A stretch of 22,172 nt of DNA, from positions 1 to 22,172 of the forward strand of contig URDY01000038.1 of the NCBI GenBank assembly GCA_900546665.1. The letters run 5' to 3'. Both the position numbers and the translations under genes were made by a program. Below are positions 1 to 7,534 of this stretch, in pieces. The notes below the pieces were generated by a model. The model had not been told where the DNA came from and made no database searches. It saw only the letters and a program-made list of their open reading frames with translations. Position 1 is the first letter of the stretch. Each line of letters begins with the position of its first letter. The DNA comes from an uncultured Paraprevotella sp. GTDB lineage: Bacteria; Bacteroidota; Bacteroidia; Bacteroidales; Bacteroidaceae.

Positions 1-114
1 CAATACGCGGTAGATGCCCAGGGCCGTACCGAGACATGGTATCGCTCACTGCCCAATTATGTGATGTTCCATCTGGTATATCATTGGAACCGGAATCCGA
101 AGAAACAGAAATAA
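1..114 (+). CDS. C-terminal end of an unidentified protein, probably an outer-membrane beta-barrel
   Basis: An open frame enters from the left edge and runs 37 codons to a TAA at 112-114, six bases before the start of the C39 exporter gene. The tail is rich in aromatic residues in an alternating pattern (PNYVMFHLVYHW) and ends in a short basic stretch (NRNPKKQK). This looks like the last strand of a Bacteroidales outer-membrane beta-barrel such as a TonB-receptor-like protein, but the fragment is too short to name the family. The tight spacing suggests it is in one operon with the exporter. Confidence 0.55.
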   Translation, partial: QYAVDAQGRTETWYRSLPNYVMFHLVYHWNRNPKKQK

Positions 115-120
115 ACAGAT

Positions 121-2349
121 ATGTATCAGTTAAAACCTTTTCCTCATTACAAGCAACTGGATGCCTCCGACTGTGGACCGACATCCCTGCGTATGATAGC
201 CAAATATTATGGTCGGGATTATTCTGTGGAAATGTTGCGTAAACATTGCCACATCTCCCGTTACGGGGTGAGTATGCAAGGTATCAATGAAGGAGCACAA
301 TATATCGGTTTTGATACTGTTGGTGTAAAGGTTACTTTTGATGAATTGGTAGAAGAAGGCTTGTTCCCCTGCATCCTGCATTGGAACCAGAATCACTTTG
401 TGGTATGTTATGGCATTGAGAAGGGTAAGGATAAAAAATATAGAATACATATTTCCGACCCGGCTTCACAACGTCTGACTTATTCAAGGGATGAATTCGA
501 ACGGTGCTGGATAGGTCCTAATCCAGATAAGAATGGCAACGGAGTAGCTCTGATGCTTGAACCCGGTGATGATTTTGGCAGTGTGGAGGACGAATATAAG
601 AAAAACAGCCGCAGCATGTTGTCTTTTGCCCGTTATTTTACCCCTTATCGCAGCATGATAGGACAATTGCTGTTAGCCATGCTTGTGGGAAGCCTGATAC
701 AGATGGTTCTGCCATTCCTTTCACAGGCTATGGTTGACCAGGGTATCAACGGACGAAACCTGAATATCATCACACTGATACTCTTTGCCCAGCTTGGTTT
801 CTTTGTGGCTACTTTAAGTATTGACTATATCCGTTCCTGGATTATGCTTCACATGAACTCTCGCATTGACATCCAGCTGATAGCAGATTTTCTGATAAAG
901 CTTACAGCCATGCCGCTACAGTTCTTTGACTCGCGTATGACGGGGGATATCCTGCAACGCATTGGTGATCACGGGAGAATCAAGAATTTTCTTTTATCCA
1001 ATAGTATGCGTATCGTGTTCTCGCTTATCAATTTTGTGGTTTTCCTTACCATTCTCGCTTATTACAATCTGTTGGTGCTGACGATATTTGTAGTGGGTAA
1101 TACGCTGTATGTGATCTGGATATCCTTTTTTATGCATTACCGGAGAGAACTGGATATCAAACGTTTCAACCAGTCGGCTTTGGAACAAAGTAAAATGATC
1201 CAACTGGTGCAGGGCATGCAGGATATCAAACTCAACAACTGTGAGCGGCAGAAACGCTGGGAATGGGAAAGGATACAGGTCAAACTGTTCAGGATTGGAC
1301 TGAAAGGCCTGCGTATAGGGCAGATCCAACAGTCCGGTTCGGTCTTTTTTACCCAAACCACGCATATCCTTATTTATTATATTGCTGCGAAAGCCGTGGT
1401 GGAAGGGACGATGACTCTCGGTATGATGATGTCGTTGACCTATATTATCGGTCAGGTCTCTGCGCCTATAGGTGAGTTTATCGGTTTTGCCCAGTCATTT
1501 CAGGATGCGAAAATAAGCCTTGAGCGACTGAACGAAATACATTCGCAGGATGACGAAGAAACAGATATAGAAAAGAAGCGTGCCGTACTGCCAGCTGAAC
1601 ATGGCATTGAGATTAAGAAATTGTCTTTCAGCTATAACGGCTCTGAAAGTGAACTGGCCCTGAAGGATATATCACTTACCATACCCGCCCATAAGGTGAC
1701 GGCCATAGTCGGCGAGAGCGGGTGTGGCAAGACCACGCTGATCAAATTGCTGCAAGGATTTTATGAACCTACACGGGGCAGCATAAAAGTGGGAGGCGTA
1801 TTGCTGTCTGATATCAACCCGCATACCTGGCGGGCCGCTACGGGATCGGTGATGCAGGACAGCTTTATCTTTTCCGATACCATTGCCGGCAATATCGCCG
1901 TCAATACGGACGAGACGGACAAGAAACGTATGAGAAATGCCGCCCGAATGGCCTGTATAGATGATTTCATAGAATCGCTTCCTTTAGGTTACAATACCAT
2001 TATCGGTATGGAAGGAAAGGGAGTGAGCCAGGGACAGCGTCAGCGTATACTCATTGCCAGGGCGATCTATAAAAATCCGGAATATATTTTTCTTGACGAG
2101 GCTACTAATTCGCTCGATGCCACGAATGAGGCCAAGATCATGGCCAATATGCGGCGATTTTATGAAGGACGTACAGTGGTGGTCAGTGCGCATCGTCTGA
2201 GCACTGTCCGTGAAGCCGATCAAATCATTGTGATGGACGGTGGCCGGATTGTGGAGCGGGGAAATCATGAATCGTTGCTGGAAAAGAGAGGACGGTATTA
2301 TGAGCTGGTAAAGCATCAAATGACTGCCGAAGTGAAACAGAATGCCTGA
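121..2349 (+). CDS. C39 peptidase domain-containing ABC transporter (peptide/bacteriocin exporter)
   Basis: This 742-residue protein is full length for a peptidase-containing ABC transporter, which removes a double-glycine leader from a peptide and exports it across the inner membrane. The N-terminal C39 domain has its catalytic Cys18 (motif SDCGPTSLRMIAKYYG), His92 (NQNHFVV) and Asp113 (SDPA). Membrane-spanning segments follow, at roughly residues 170-300 and 390-460. The ATPase domain shows Walker A GESGCGKTT near 531-539, signature VSQGQRQR near 635, Walker B IFLDEA near 656 and the H-loop SAHR near 690, so all catalytic parts appear intact. The ATG at 121 is six bases after the previous stop and 13 bases before the next gene. 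No precursor with a GG leader is visible nearby, so the cargo is unknown. Part of the ATPase coding sequence is duplicated as a fragment at 6176-6335. Confidence 0.93.
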   Translation: MYQLKPFPHYKQLDASDCGPTSLRMIAKYYGRDYSVEMLRKHCHISRYGVSMQGINEGAQYIGFDTVGVKVTFDELVEEGLFPCILHWNQNHFVVCYGIEKGKDKKYRIHISDPASQRLTYSRDEFERCWIGPNPDKNGNGVALMLEPGDDFGSVEDEYKKNSRSMLSFARYFTPYRSMIGQLLLAMLVGSLIQMVLPFLSQAMVDQGINGRNLNIITLILFAQLGFFVATLSIDYIRSWIMLHMNSRIDIQLIADFLIKLTAMPLQFFDSRMTGDILQRIGDHGRIKNFLLSNSMRIVFSLINFVVFLTILAYYNLLVLTIFVVGNTLYVIWISFFMHYRRELDIKRFNQSALEQSKMIQLVQGMQDIKLNNCERQKRWEWERIQVKLFRIGLKGLRIGQIQQSGSVFFTQTTHILIYYIAAKAVVEGTMTLGMMMSLTYIIGQVSAPIGEFIGFAQSFQDAKISLERLNEIHSQDDEETDIEKKRAVLPAEHGIEIKKLSFSYNGSESELALKDISLTIPAHKVTAIVGESGCGKTTLIKLLQGFYEPTRGSIKVGGVLLSDINPHTWRAATGSVMQDSFIFSDTIAGNIAVNTDETDKKRMRNAARMACIDDFIESLPLGYNTIIGMEGKGVSQGQRQRILIARAIYKNPEYIFLDEATNSLDATNEAKIMANMRRFYEGRTVVVSAHRLSTVREADQIIVMDGGRIVERGNHESLLEKRGRYYELVKHQMTAEVKQNA

Positions 2350-2362
2350 TTGACTTTAAGAA

Positions 2363-2632
2363 ATGCTGTTAAAACGAAATATGAGACGGAATCGTATGAA
2401 AGTTATTGAACATAAGCCGGATATGAAAACGAGTGATTTACACCGCCATTGTCCTGAAGTGGAAAACCTGATGGGGGGTAAAATGCCTTTCGTGACACAA
2501 CATGGAATCACGTTAGTCGTGCTTGTCCTGATCGTTATTGCGGTGATCCTGTTTCTGTCCGGAGAAGCTTCCCATGAACTGATGAAAAGGATTATAGAAC
2601 ATACCATAGAACAGATAACCTCAAAAATATAA
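2363..2632 (+). CDS. Small single-pass membrane protein, HlyD-adaptor-stub-like
   Basis: This is an 89-residue protein, or 78 residues if it starts at the ATG at 2396. It has a polar N-terminus containing PEVENLMGGKMPFVTQHG, then one strongly hydrophobic helix (ITLVVLVLIVIAVILFLSG, about residues 50-67), then a short amphipathic tail. It lies 13 bases after the exporter and 2 bases before the next gene, so it belongs to the operon. The pattern of acidic segment, proline, then a transmembrane helix resembles the extreme N-terminus of HlyD-family adaptors encoded beside C39 exporters in Bacteroidales, but the periplasmic coiled-coil and lipoyl domains are absent. It could be a shortened adaptor, an exporter accessory subunit or an unrelated small membrane protein. 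The adaptor comparison is inference from pattern only. Confidence 0.7.
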   Translation: MLLKRNMRRNRMKVIEHKPDMKTSDLHRHCPEVENLMGGKMPFVTQHGITLVVLVLIVIAVILFLSGEASHELMKRIIEHTIEQITSKI

Positions 2633-2634
2633 TT

Positions 2635-4104
2635 ATGAGTAAAAGAAACTGTGTAATATCCGCCGTGGGCAAGAACAGCCTGCATAGAATGTGGACAAAA
2701 GGAGATGAAGACTTTGACCTCCATCTGATTGTATATGACGATTCGTTGGAGCAGTTCCGTCATGACGCGAAATATGCGTGTCATATCAAAGGATATAAGT
2801 TGAAGGTGATATACAAGTATCTTGAAGCGAATCCACAATTCAAGGACATGTATGACTATTTTTTCCTTCCGGATGATGACATACTGATGGACACTGTTAC
2901 TATAAACGCATTGTTTGAGGCTATGAAAAGATATGATCTGAAAATCGCACAACCGGCTTTGCGGATGTCTTATTATACGTGGCCACATACCCTGTATGAC
3001 AGATACAGCAAATTGCGTTATACGAACTTTGTGGAGATGATGGTGCCTTGTTTTTGCCGTGAGGCTTTACAAAAAGTTCTGTTCACTTTCAACGAGAATG
3101 AAACCGGCTGGGGGACGGAGACCCACTGGCCTCTGCTGATAGATGCCTCACCGCGTGACATGGCGATCATTGATGAAATAACTGTGATTCACACGCATCC
3201 TATACAATCGGGACAGGCTATCCATAAAAAGGAGCTGGCTGCTTATTTGAATAAGTTCGGATTAAAAACACAAGTGTGTAGTTATGATGTTATACCTGCA
3301 CGGACAGAACAAAAGTATTGTTGTGATAGAACTGCATTTTCTACAATACGGGACATGTTGCTGCATTGGATCAACAATGAGAGGATAACAGCCATGTATG
3401 TGGGAGAGAATGGATATCTGGGTTATGTCCACTTTCTGTTCCTGATTGCCGGAATTACGCAGGCCCGGAAATATGTCGATGTTGCCATTGATTTGCTTGC
3501 AAAGATACAGGACGGATTGGGTATGGTGAAGAATGACATGACTTTTGGGCGTGGCATTACCGGCTGTAGCTGGCTGATAGAATATCTTGCAGGGGAAAAA
3601 CTGCTGGATGAGGATCCGCAGGAACTCCTGTCCGAAATCGAAACCCACATCCGGCATTGTTGGGATGAGAATGCTGAAAACCTGACTGTCGCCGAACTGG
3701 CCGGTATCGGTAAATATTGGCTTGTCAGGCTGCGGAACAGACCGGATGCCGGGCTTAAGACCACTTTCCTGACGTTAGGGCATTACCTTAAATCCAGACT
3801 GTCATTGCCACAGTCGTTTTATGATATCCGGGTTTATCTTGACGCACTGGAAATATTGAAGGCGTGTGGTGAAGACATATTCCAATATGTCATTTCGCTG
3901 GAGCGTGTAATGATGCAATCGGATCTTTTACAGGTAGAATACGCATATAGTCTGTTCCGGCTGTATGTGATTACAAACGATGAACATCTGTACGTTTGTG
4001 TCAGAGAGAGACTGAAAAACTTAGTGCCGCAGCTGTTGGATCTTCCGGACGCCCTGATGTTGGCTGAAATATTATATCATAAAAACAATCCTAACATTAA
4101 CTGA
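2635..4104 (+). CDS. DUF707 (glycosyltransferase-like) protein fused to a LanC-like C-terminal domain
   Basis: This is a 489-residue protein. Residues 1 to about 200 match the DUF707 pattern, a putative glycosyltransferase family. They include the acidic cluster FFLPDDDILMD (Asp80-82), QPALRMSYYTWPH and a GWGTETHWP segment near residue 160. From about residue 240 the protein becomes a helical domain with GYLGYVHFL and then FGRGITGCSWLIEYLAG. That second motif resembles the GLxGIGW...EYL signature of the alpha/alpha toroid in LanC-like proteins. The CHG zinc ligands of true lanthionine cyclases are not visible, so cyclase activity is unlikely. The gene starts 2 bases after the small membrane protein and ends 3 bases before the next glycosyltransferase. 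The context suggests sugar addition to an exported peptide or a surface polymer. The DUF707 call is firm; the LanC-like call is moderate. Confidence 0.8.
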   Translation: MSKRNCVISAVGKNSLHRMWTKGDEDFDLHLIVYDDSLEQFRHDAKYACHIKGYKLKVIYKYLEANPQFKDMYDYFFLPDDDILMDTVTINALFEAMKRYDLKIAQPALRMSYYTWPHTLYDRYSKLRYTNFVEMMVPCFCREALQKVLFTFNENETGWGTETHWPLLIDASPRDMAIIDEITVIHTHPIQSGQAIHKKELAAYLNKFGLKTQVCSYDVIPARTEQKYCCDRTAFSTIRDMLLHWINNERITAMYVGENGYLGYVHFLFLIAGITQARKYVDVAIDLLAKIQDGLGMVKNDMTFGRGITGCSWLIEYLAGEKLLDEDPQELLSEIETHIRHCWDENAENLTVAELAGIGKYWLVRLRNRPDAGLKTTFLTLGHYLKSRLSLPQSFYDIRVYLDALEILKACGEDIFQYVISLERVMMQSDLLQVEYAYSLFRLYVITNDEHLYVCVRERLKNLVPQLLDLPDALMLAEILYHKNNPNIN

Positions 4105-4107
4105 ACC

Positions 4108-4884
4108 ATGTCTATACATCATAATACAGCCATATTGTTTGTCACTCATATCTTTAATGAGGAGATAAAAAAACAAATCGACAAACTTGAAAAGGAAGCC
4201 GGGGATTTTGCCACAGTATATGTCGTTTATCAGGCAGACCGGGTAGAATTGGAACTGCCCGAAAGTATAAACCGGCATGCATTTACGATACATGATCTCA
4301 ACCGGCTTGGTTATACCTCGTGGGGATGTACGATAATGGACGGTAATTTTCATTTTGTCCTGTTGGATTTTTACCGCAAGCATACCGGATATGATTATTA
4401 CTGGCTTATTGAATACGATGTACGTTTCAATGGTAACTGGGAGACATTTTTCTCTTTCTTTCAGGATAAAGAGGAGGATTTCCTTTCTGCACATATAGAA
4501 ACAAGAAGTGATTATCCCGGTTGGATGCGGTGGCATGAGATAGAATTGAAAAATATTCCTCTGGACGACATGATACTCCGCAAGTCGTTTAATCCGATAT
4601 GCCGTTTTTCCAACAGGGCATTTGCATTGTTGCATTCACGCTGTATGCTGGGTGACAGGGGGCACAACGAAATATTGATGCCTACACTGTTCAGCTATTT
4701 CAAATTGAAGATGGCCGATTTCGGCGGAACGGGCCGTTACAGCTATAGCGAACATCCTGATTTATTCTATGTACTTGACAAGGAAGATGATGCGGAAGAT
4801 AAATACACGCACAGGTGTTATCCTCCACACAGTGCGTCTGCAATGAAATTCAAGAATATGATTTATCACCCTATAAAAAAGTAG
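4108..4884 (+). CDS. Glycosyltransferase-like protein (DUF3405-like), first of a tandem pair
   Basis: This 258-residue soluble protein has no signal peptide or membrane segment. It opens with a beta-strand typical of nucleotide-sugar-binding folds (TAILFVTHIFNEE). It carries a central motif YYWLIEYDVRFNGNW (about residues 97-111) that resembles the acidic metal-binding motif of DUF3405-type glycosyltransferases, and it ends with IYHPIKK. It is three bases downstream of the DUF707 gene. The next gene shares the same layout: LTHT near the start, an acidic motif followed by a GNW/GDW, and a YHPIK tail. Both are probably cytoplasmic transferases acting on the product of this locus. The exact family and sugar cannot be told from the sequence. 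Confidence 0.68.
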   Translation: MSIHHNTAILFVTHIFNEEIKKQIDKLEKEAGDFATVYVVYQADRVELELPESINRHAFTIHDLNRLGYTSWGCTIMDGNFHFVLLDFYRKHTGYDYYWLIEYDVRFNGNWETFFSFFQDKEEDFLSAHIETRSDYPGWMRWHEIELKNIPLDDMILRKSFNPICRFSNRAFALLHSRCMLGDRGHNEILMPTLFSYFKLKMADFGGTGRYSYSEHPDLFYVLDKEDDAEDKYTHRCYPPHSASAMKFKNMIYHPIKK

Positions 4885-4889
4885 AAAGT

Positions 4890-5621
4890 ATGGAGCAGCC
4901 TTCAAATACATGCCTTTTAATGCTTACCCATACCATGAACAGTCATTTGTGGAGTTATTTGCAAATGTTGAAACGTTCGTCACAGGGCATCATGGATCTG
5001 TATGTGCTTTATGATTGCGCTGGTGGAAAACCGGATATTTTATATGGAAATGATATCCCTTTCCATCTGTTCAGTTCTTCCGATCTGCCCAACTTCTTTC
5101 ATCGGGGTGAACGTCAGTTACCTAATCCGTTATTAGCCCTGATTGATTTTGCACATAGTCATAAGTATGACCGTTATCTGCTCATGGAGAATGATATTGT
5201 GCTCAGTGGCGATTGGTGCAGTTTCCTTAAAATCATAGAACGGGAGTATGATACAGACTATATCCATATCGCTTCAGATGTGCTTGGTGGGCCGCTGATG
5301 CATTGGCCTGCCAAATTCATACGACGGAGTCCTTTTTTGAAACTTTACTTTTCCTGGTGTCAGCTTTTCCTGGTCAGTCACTGTTATTTAATGGATTTGG
5401 AGTCATTCATGCAACAGAATGATTCATTCTATTATGAGTTTCTGCTTCCTACAATGGCATACAACGGTGATTACCTGGTCAGGCAGTTTGAAAATTTCGG
5501 TTATAATTTTCAGGTGTCCTGGGGACCGGTAGAATGTTACGAAAACAAATATCAGTACGAACGCCAGAACAATACGTTTTATCATCCGATTAAACATCTT
5601 GGCATAGTTGATCTTGCTTGA
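4890..5621 (+). CDS. Glycosyltransferase-like protein, second of a tandem pair
   Basis: This 243-residue protein is read from the ATG at 4890, five bases after the stop of its paralogue. An upstream in-frame start at 4815 would overlap the previous gene by 70 bases and is less likely. The N-terminus (CLLMLTHTMNSHLW) and the motif YDRYLLMENDIVLSGDW (about residues 93-109) correspond to the THIFNE and IEYDVRFNGNW segments of the preceding protein, and the tail NTFYHPIKH matches that protein's IYHPIKK. The two are therefore most likely diverged tandem duplicates with different acceptors or donors. This is the last gene of the export/glycosylation operon; a long inverted repeat follows 23 bases later. 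Confidence 0.65.
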   Translation: MEQPSNTCLLMLTHTMNSHLWSYLQMLKRSSQGIMDLYVLYDCAGGKPDILYGNDIPFHLFSSSDLPNFFHRGERQLPNPLLALIDFAHSHKYDRYLLMENDIVLSGDWCSFLKIIEREYDTDYIHIASDVLGGPLMHWPAKFIRRSPFLKLYFSWCQLFLVSHCYLMDLESFMQQNDSFYYEFLLPTMAYNGDYLVRQFENFGYNFQVSWGPVECYENKYQYERQNNTFYHPIKHLGIVDLA

Positions 5622-5644
5622 TATTCAGAGTTGGCAATATTAAA

Positions 5645-5699
5645 GAATCTGGACTGAATCTGTAGCTGTATGAAAGAAAACTCGATTTAGTCCGGATTC
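5645..5699 (+). terminator. Long inverted repeat after the glycosyltransferase operon, possible terminator
   Basis: The arms GAATCTGGACTGAATC (5645-5660) and GATTTAGTCCGGATTC (5684-5699) pair over 16 bases with two mismatches around a 23-base loop. It sits 23 bases after the operon's last stop. No T-run follows, so it may be an mRNA-stabilising hairpin or a mobile-element end rather than a classical terminator. Confidence 0.4.
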
Positions 5700-5745
5700 C
5701 TGTAAATGAACCATAAATATAATATAACGTGAGTTTGAAATAAAA

Positions 5746-6175
5746 TTAGGAAATAGACAGTTGCCCGTCATTGACAAACTTCACGCCAATGGCGGGCTTC
5801 TTTTCAAAAAAGCAACAGATAATGAATTGGCAATGAAATTACTGAATGAATGGTGCATGGAATGTTTTATCTGTACAATGTTCTTCAGCTCGTCATTGAC
5901 CGTTTCAATTCAGGCCCTTTTTCTGAGCAGTATCTTGTCGGCAATGCTCATCAGCGAGTTCTTCATGTCGTTTTTAACTTTAGTGACAAGCTGAATGCCA
6001 TTGATGAAAAGGTTCTCAAAGAGAGTCTGACCGATATATCCCTTGTCTGCACATAGTTTTCCTTTGATGTTTTCCAGGAACTTACCCTGCTTCAAGGGTT
6101 CCCGGTCATCCATGTTTCCAGGAGTGAACATAAAATTGAGAATCTCACCTTTGTCATTGATTATCAGATGTAATA
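5746..6175 (-). pseudogene. IS982-family transposase, C-terminal relic
   Basis: Reading leftward on the minus strand gives LHLIINDKGEILNFM, NMDDREPLKQG, IKGKLCADKGYIGQ and NGIQLVTKVKNDMKNSLM. This is the block typical of IS982-family transposases in Bacteroidales, and the ADKGY segment is part of their catalytic core. After LLRKRA there is an in-frame TGA (5910-5912), then the frame continues as IETVNDELKNIVQIKHSMHH and ends ...VKFVNDGQLSIS with TAA at 5746-5748. About 143 codons remain, roughly the second half of a protein normally near 290 residues. The N-terminal half is missing and is replaced at 6176 by a fragment of the C39 exporter gene. This is not a functional element. Confidence 0.85.
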
Positions 6176-6335
6176 TCGGCGAGAGCGGGTGTGGCAAGAC
6201 CACGCTTATCAAATGCTGCAAGGATTTTATGAATCTACACGCGGCAGCATAAAAGTGGGAGGCGTATTGCTGTCTGATATCAACCTGCATACCTGGCGGG
6301 CCGCTACGGGATCGGTGATGCAGGACAGTTTATCT
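6176..6335 (+). pseudogene. Displaced fragment of the C39-ABC exporter ATPase region
   Basis: This 160-base block aligns to 1709-1870 of the exporter gene in the same orientation, with four substitutions and two single-base deletions (156 of 162 aligned positions identical, counted by eye). It covers Walker A (CGGCGAGAGCGGGTGTGGCAAG in the source, near-unchanged here) up to the stretch after VMQDS. The deletions break the frame, so it makes no ATPase piece. It is bounded on the left by the IS982 relic and on the right by another transposase relic, with a few shared bases (TATCT) at the right junction. The donor may be the local exporter or a close paralogue elsewhere in the genome. Confidence 0.93.
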
Positions 6336-6450
6336 CTTCCTGATGGCGTGCTATACCTATAGTGGCAAGCTCATTCATCTTGCCGTTGACCTTTTCAGCG
6401 ACTATGACACCTGTATTGCCTGATGGATATTTCTTCTTATGTATAAACAT
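6331..6450 (-). pseudogene. Transposase N-terminal fragment (IS1634/IS4-like)
   Basis: From an ATG at 6450-6448 the minus strand reads MFIHKKKYPSGNTGVIVAE, KVNGKMNELATIGIA and RHQEEI, then runs into the exporter fragment. The KKxxSGxTxVxV...ATIGIA pattern is that of the first 40 residues of IS1634/IS4-type transposases. Everything downstream of codon 40 is gone. Family assignment rests on this short motif. Confidence 0.65.
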
Positions 6451-6462
6451 ATTTTTATGTAC

Positions 6463-6488
6463 TGTGTCACCCTAAAATGGGTAACACA
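6463..6488. repeat. Short inverted repeat upstream of the transposase relic
   Basis: TGTGTCACCC (6463-6472) and GGGTAACACA (6479-6488) pair at 9 of 10 positions around TAAAAT. The pair lies 13 bases upstream of the relic transposase start, so it may be the outer end of that insertion sequence. Confidence 0.45.
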
Positions 6489-6712
6489 AAATTACAAGAT
6501 ATTGTTTATCAGCTAATTATAATATTGAGTTTTTTGAGTGGCGAAGTCAAGAAGGGGGGGGATATTGGTAATATGGAAAAAATCAAGCTACAACTGTCTT
6601 ATGCCGGATTACAAGAACTTATGTTGTAATATTCTTGATTTTCAAATTAATATACGATTGTGTTACAAGGTTTTTATGATGCTTTCCAAATCCTTTGAAC
6701 TTTCTTTTGTGC

Positions 6713-6720
6713 TATATTTG
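6713..6720 (+). promoter_or_regulatory. Bacteroidales -7 promoter element for the beta-barrel gene
   Basis: TATATTTG fits the Bacteroidales -7 consensus TAnnTTTG and lies 45 bases before the chosen start at 6765. A TTTG at 6694-6697 could be the upstream element, but its 15-base spacing is short. Confidence 0.45.
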
Positions 6721-6764
6721 TAAAAAAGAAAATGATGGAAAACGGATTTAAAATTAGGGGCTGT

Positions 6765-7406
6765 ATGAAAAAGAATGTCTTCTTGATCGTTTGTTTGTTA
6801 TGCGGTATGTCTGCATACGGTCAGAACTGGAATTATGGAATAGAAATCGGTTATATGAACAGTAGATTCCACGCTCATGATTCAGACGTAAGTTGTGGAC
6901 ATGGCTTTAAGGTGGGCGGTATGGTAGATTATACGTTCAGGAACAATATCCTGATCGAAACCGGTCTTTCGTACGAAAGAAAAAGCGGTAAAATTCAAGG
7001 CGGTCCGCTTGCAAACTATGGCATTTCAGAAATTGATGTGCGTGATATGGATTATCTGGTTTTCCCGGTTTCCTTCGGCTACACGTTTAATCTCTGCAAA
7101 GATCTGGTTTTCATTCCTCAAGTAGGGTGGTATTTCAGTGCCGGACTTCGGGGCTCCGGATTTTTATCCGGAAAAGACAGTTTCGGCCAGCCCTACACCT
7201 CGGCCATTGATGTCTTTCCGGCTTCTTATGACCGCCAATACCGCCCCTTCGACAGGTTTGACACGGGTGCACTCTTTGGCGTAAACCTGCAATACCGGAA
7301 AGTTCGCCTGAAGGCTTTCTACGAACTAGGCGTAAAGACGATCAATCCTGTGTATGGCAATCTCAGAAACAGGACGGCTGGTGCTTCCGTCTGCTGCGTC
7401 TTTTAA
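6765..7406 (+). CDS. Small outer-membrane beta-barrel protein (OmpW/PorT-like)
   Basis: This 213-residue protein is read from the ATG at 6765, which begins a clean signal peptide (MKKNVFLIVCLLCGMSAYGQ). An in-frame start at 6732 would put 11 polar residues before it. The mature part has repeated amphipathic strands with alternating aromatic residues (WNYGIEIGYMNSRF, ILIETGLSYERKSG, LVFIPQVGWYFSAGL, VRLKAFYELGVKTINPVYG), as in outer-membrane beta-barrel proteins of about 8 strands. It is a single-gene unit with its own -7 element and a terminator hairpin at 7444. It ends in an unusual CCVF. The ligand and function are unknown, and it has no obvious tie to the defence genes to its right. Confidence 0.8.
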   Translation: MKKNVFLIVCLLCGMSAYGQNWNYGIEIGYMNSRFHAHDSDVSCGHGFKVGGMVDYTFRNNILIETGLSYERKSGKIQGGPLANYGISEIDVRDMDYLVFPVSFGYTFNLCKDLVFIPQVGWYFSAGLRGSGFLSGKDSFGQPYTSAIDVFPASYDRQYRPFDRFDTGALFGVNLQYRKVRLKAFYELGVKTINPVYGNLRNRTAGASVCCVF

Positions 7407-7443
7407 CAGATTATGGATAATTGACGTGATCCCCAATTGTCTG

Positions 7444-7467
7444 CGGCCTTTTTACAGGCCGTTTTTT
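7444..7467 (+). terminator. Rho-independent terminator
   Basis: CGGCCT (7444-7449), loop TTTTAC, AGGCCG (7456-7461), then six T. It sits 38 bases after the beta-barrel gene and faces the convergent nuclease gene. Confidence 0.75.
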
Positions 7468-7534
7468 ATGATATTCCGGTGATATATTGTAATAGTCTTC
7501 GGTCTGTATTTTTATATTTATGGCATGGCTGGAT

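Noticed and set aside
6043..6252. Plus-strand frame containing an ATPase Walker A (GESGCGKTTLIKCC)
   Set aside because: It runs from antisense IS982 sequence into the displaced exporter fragment, so the Walker A is a junction artefact and not a gene.
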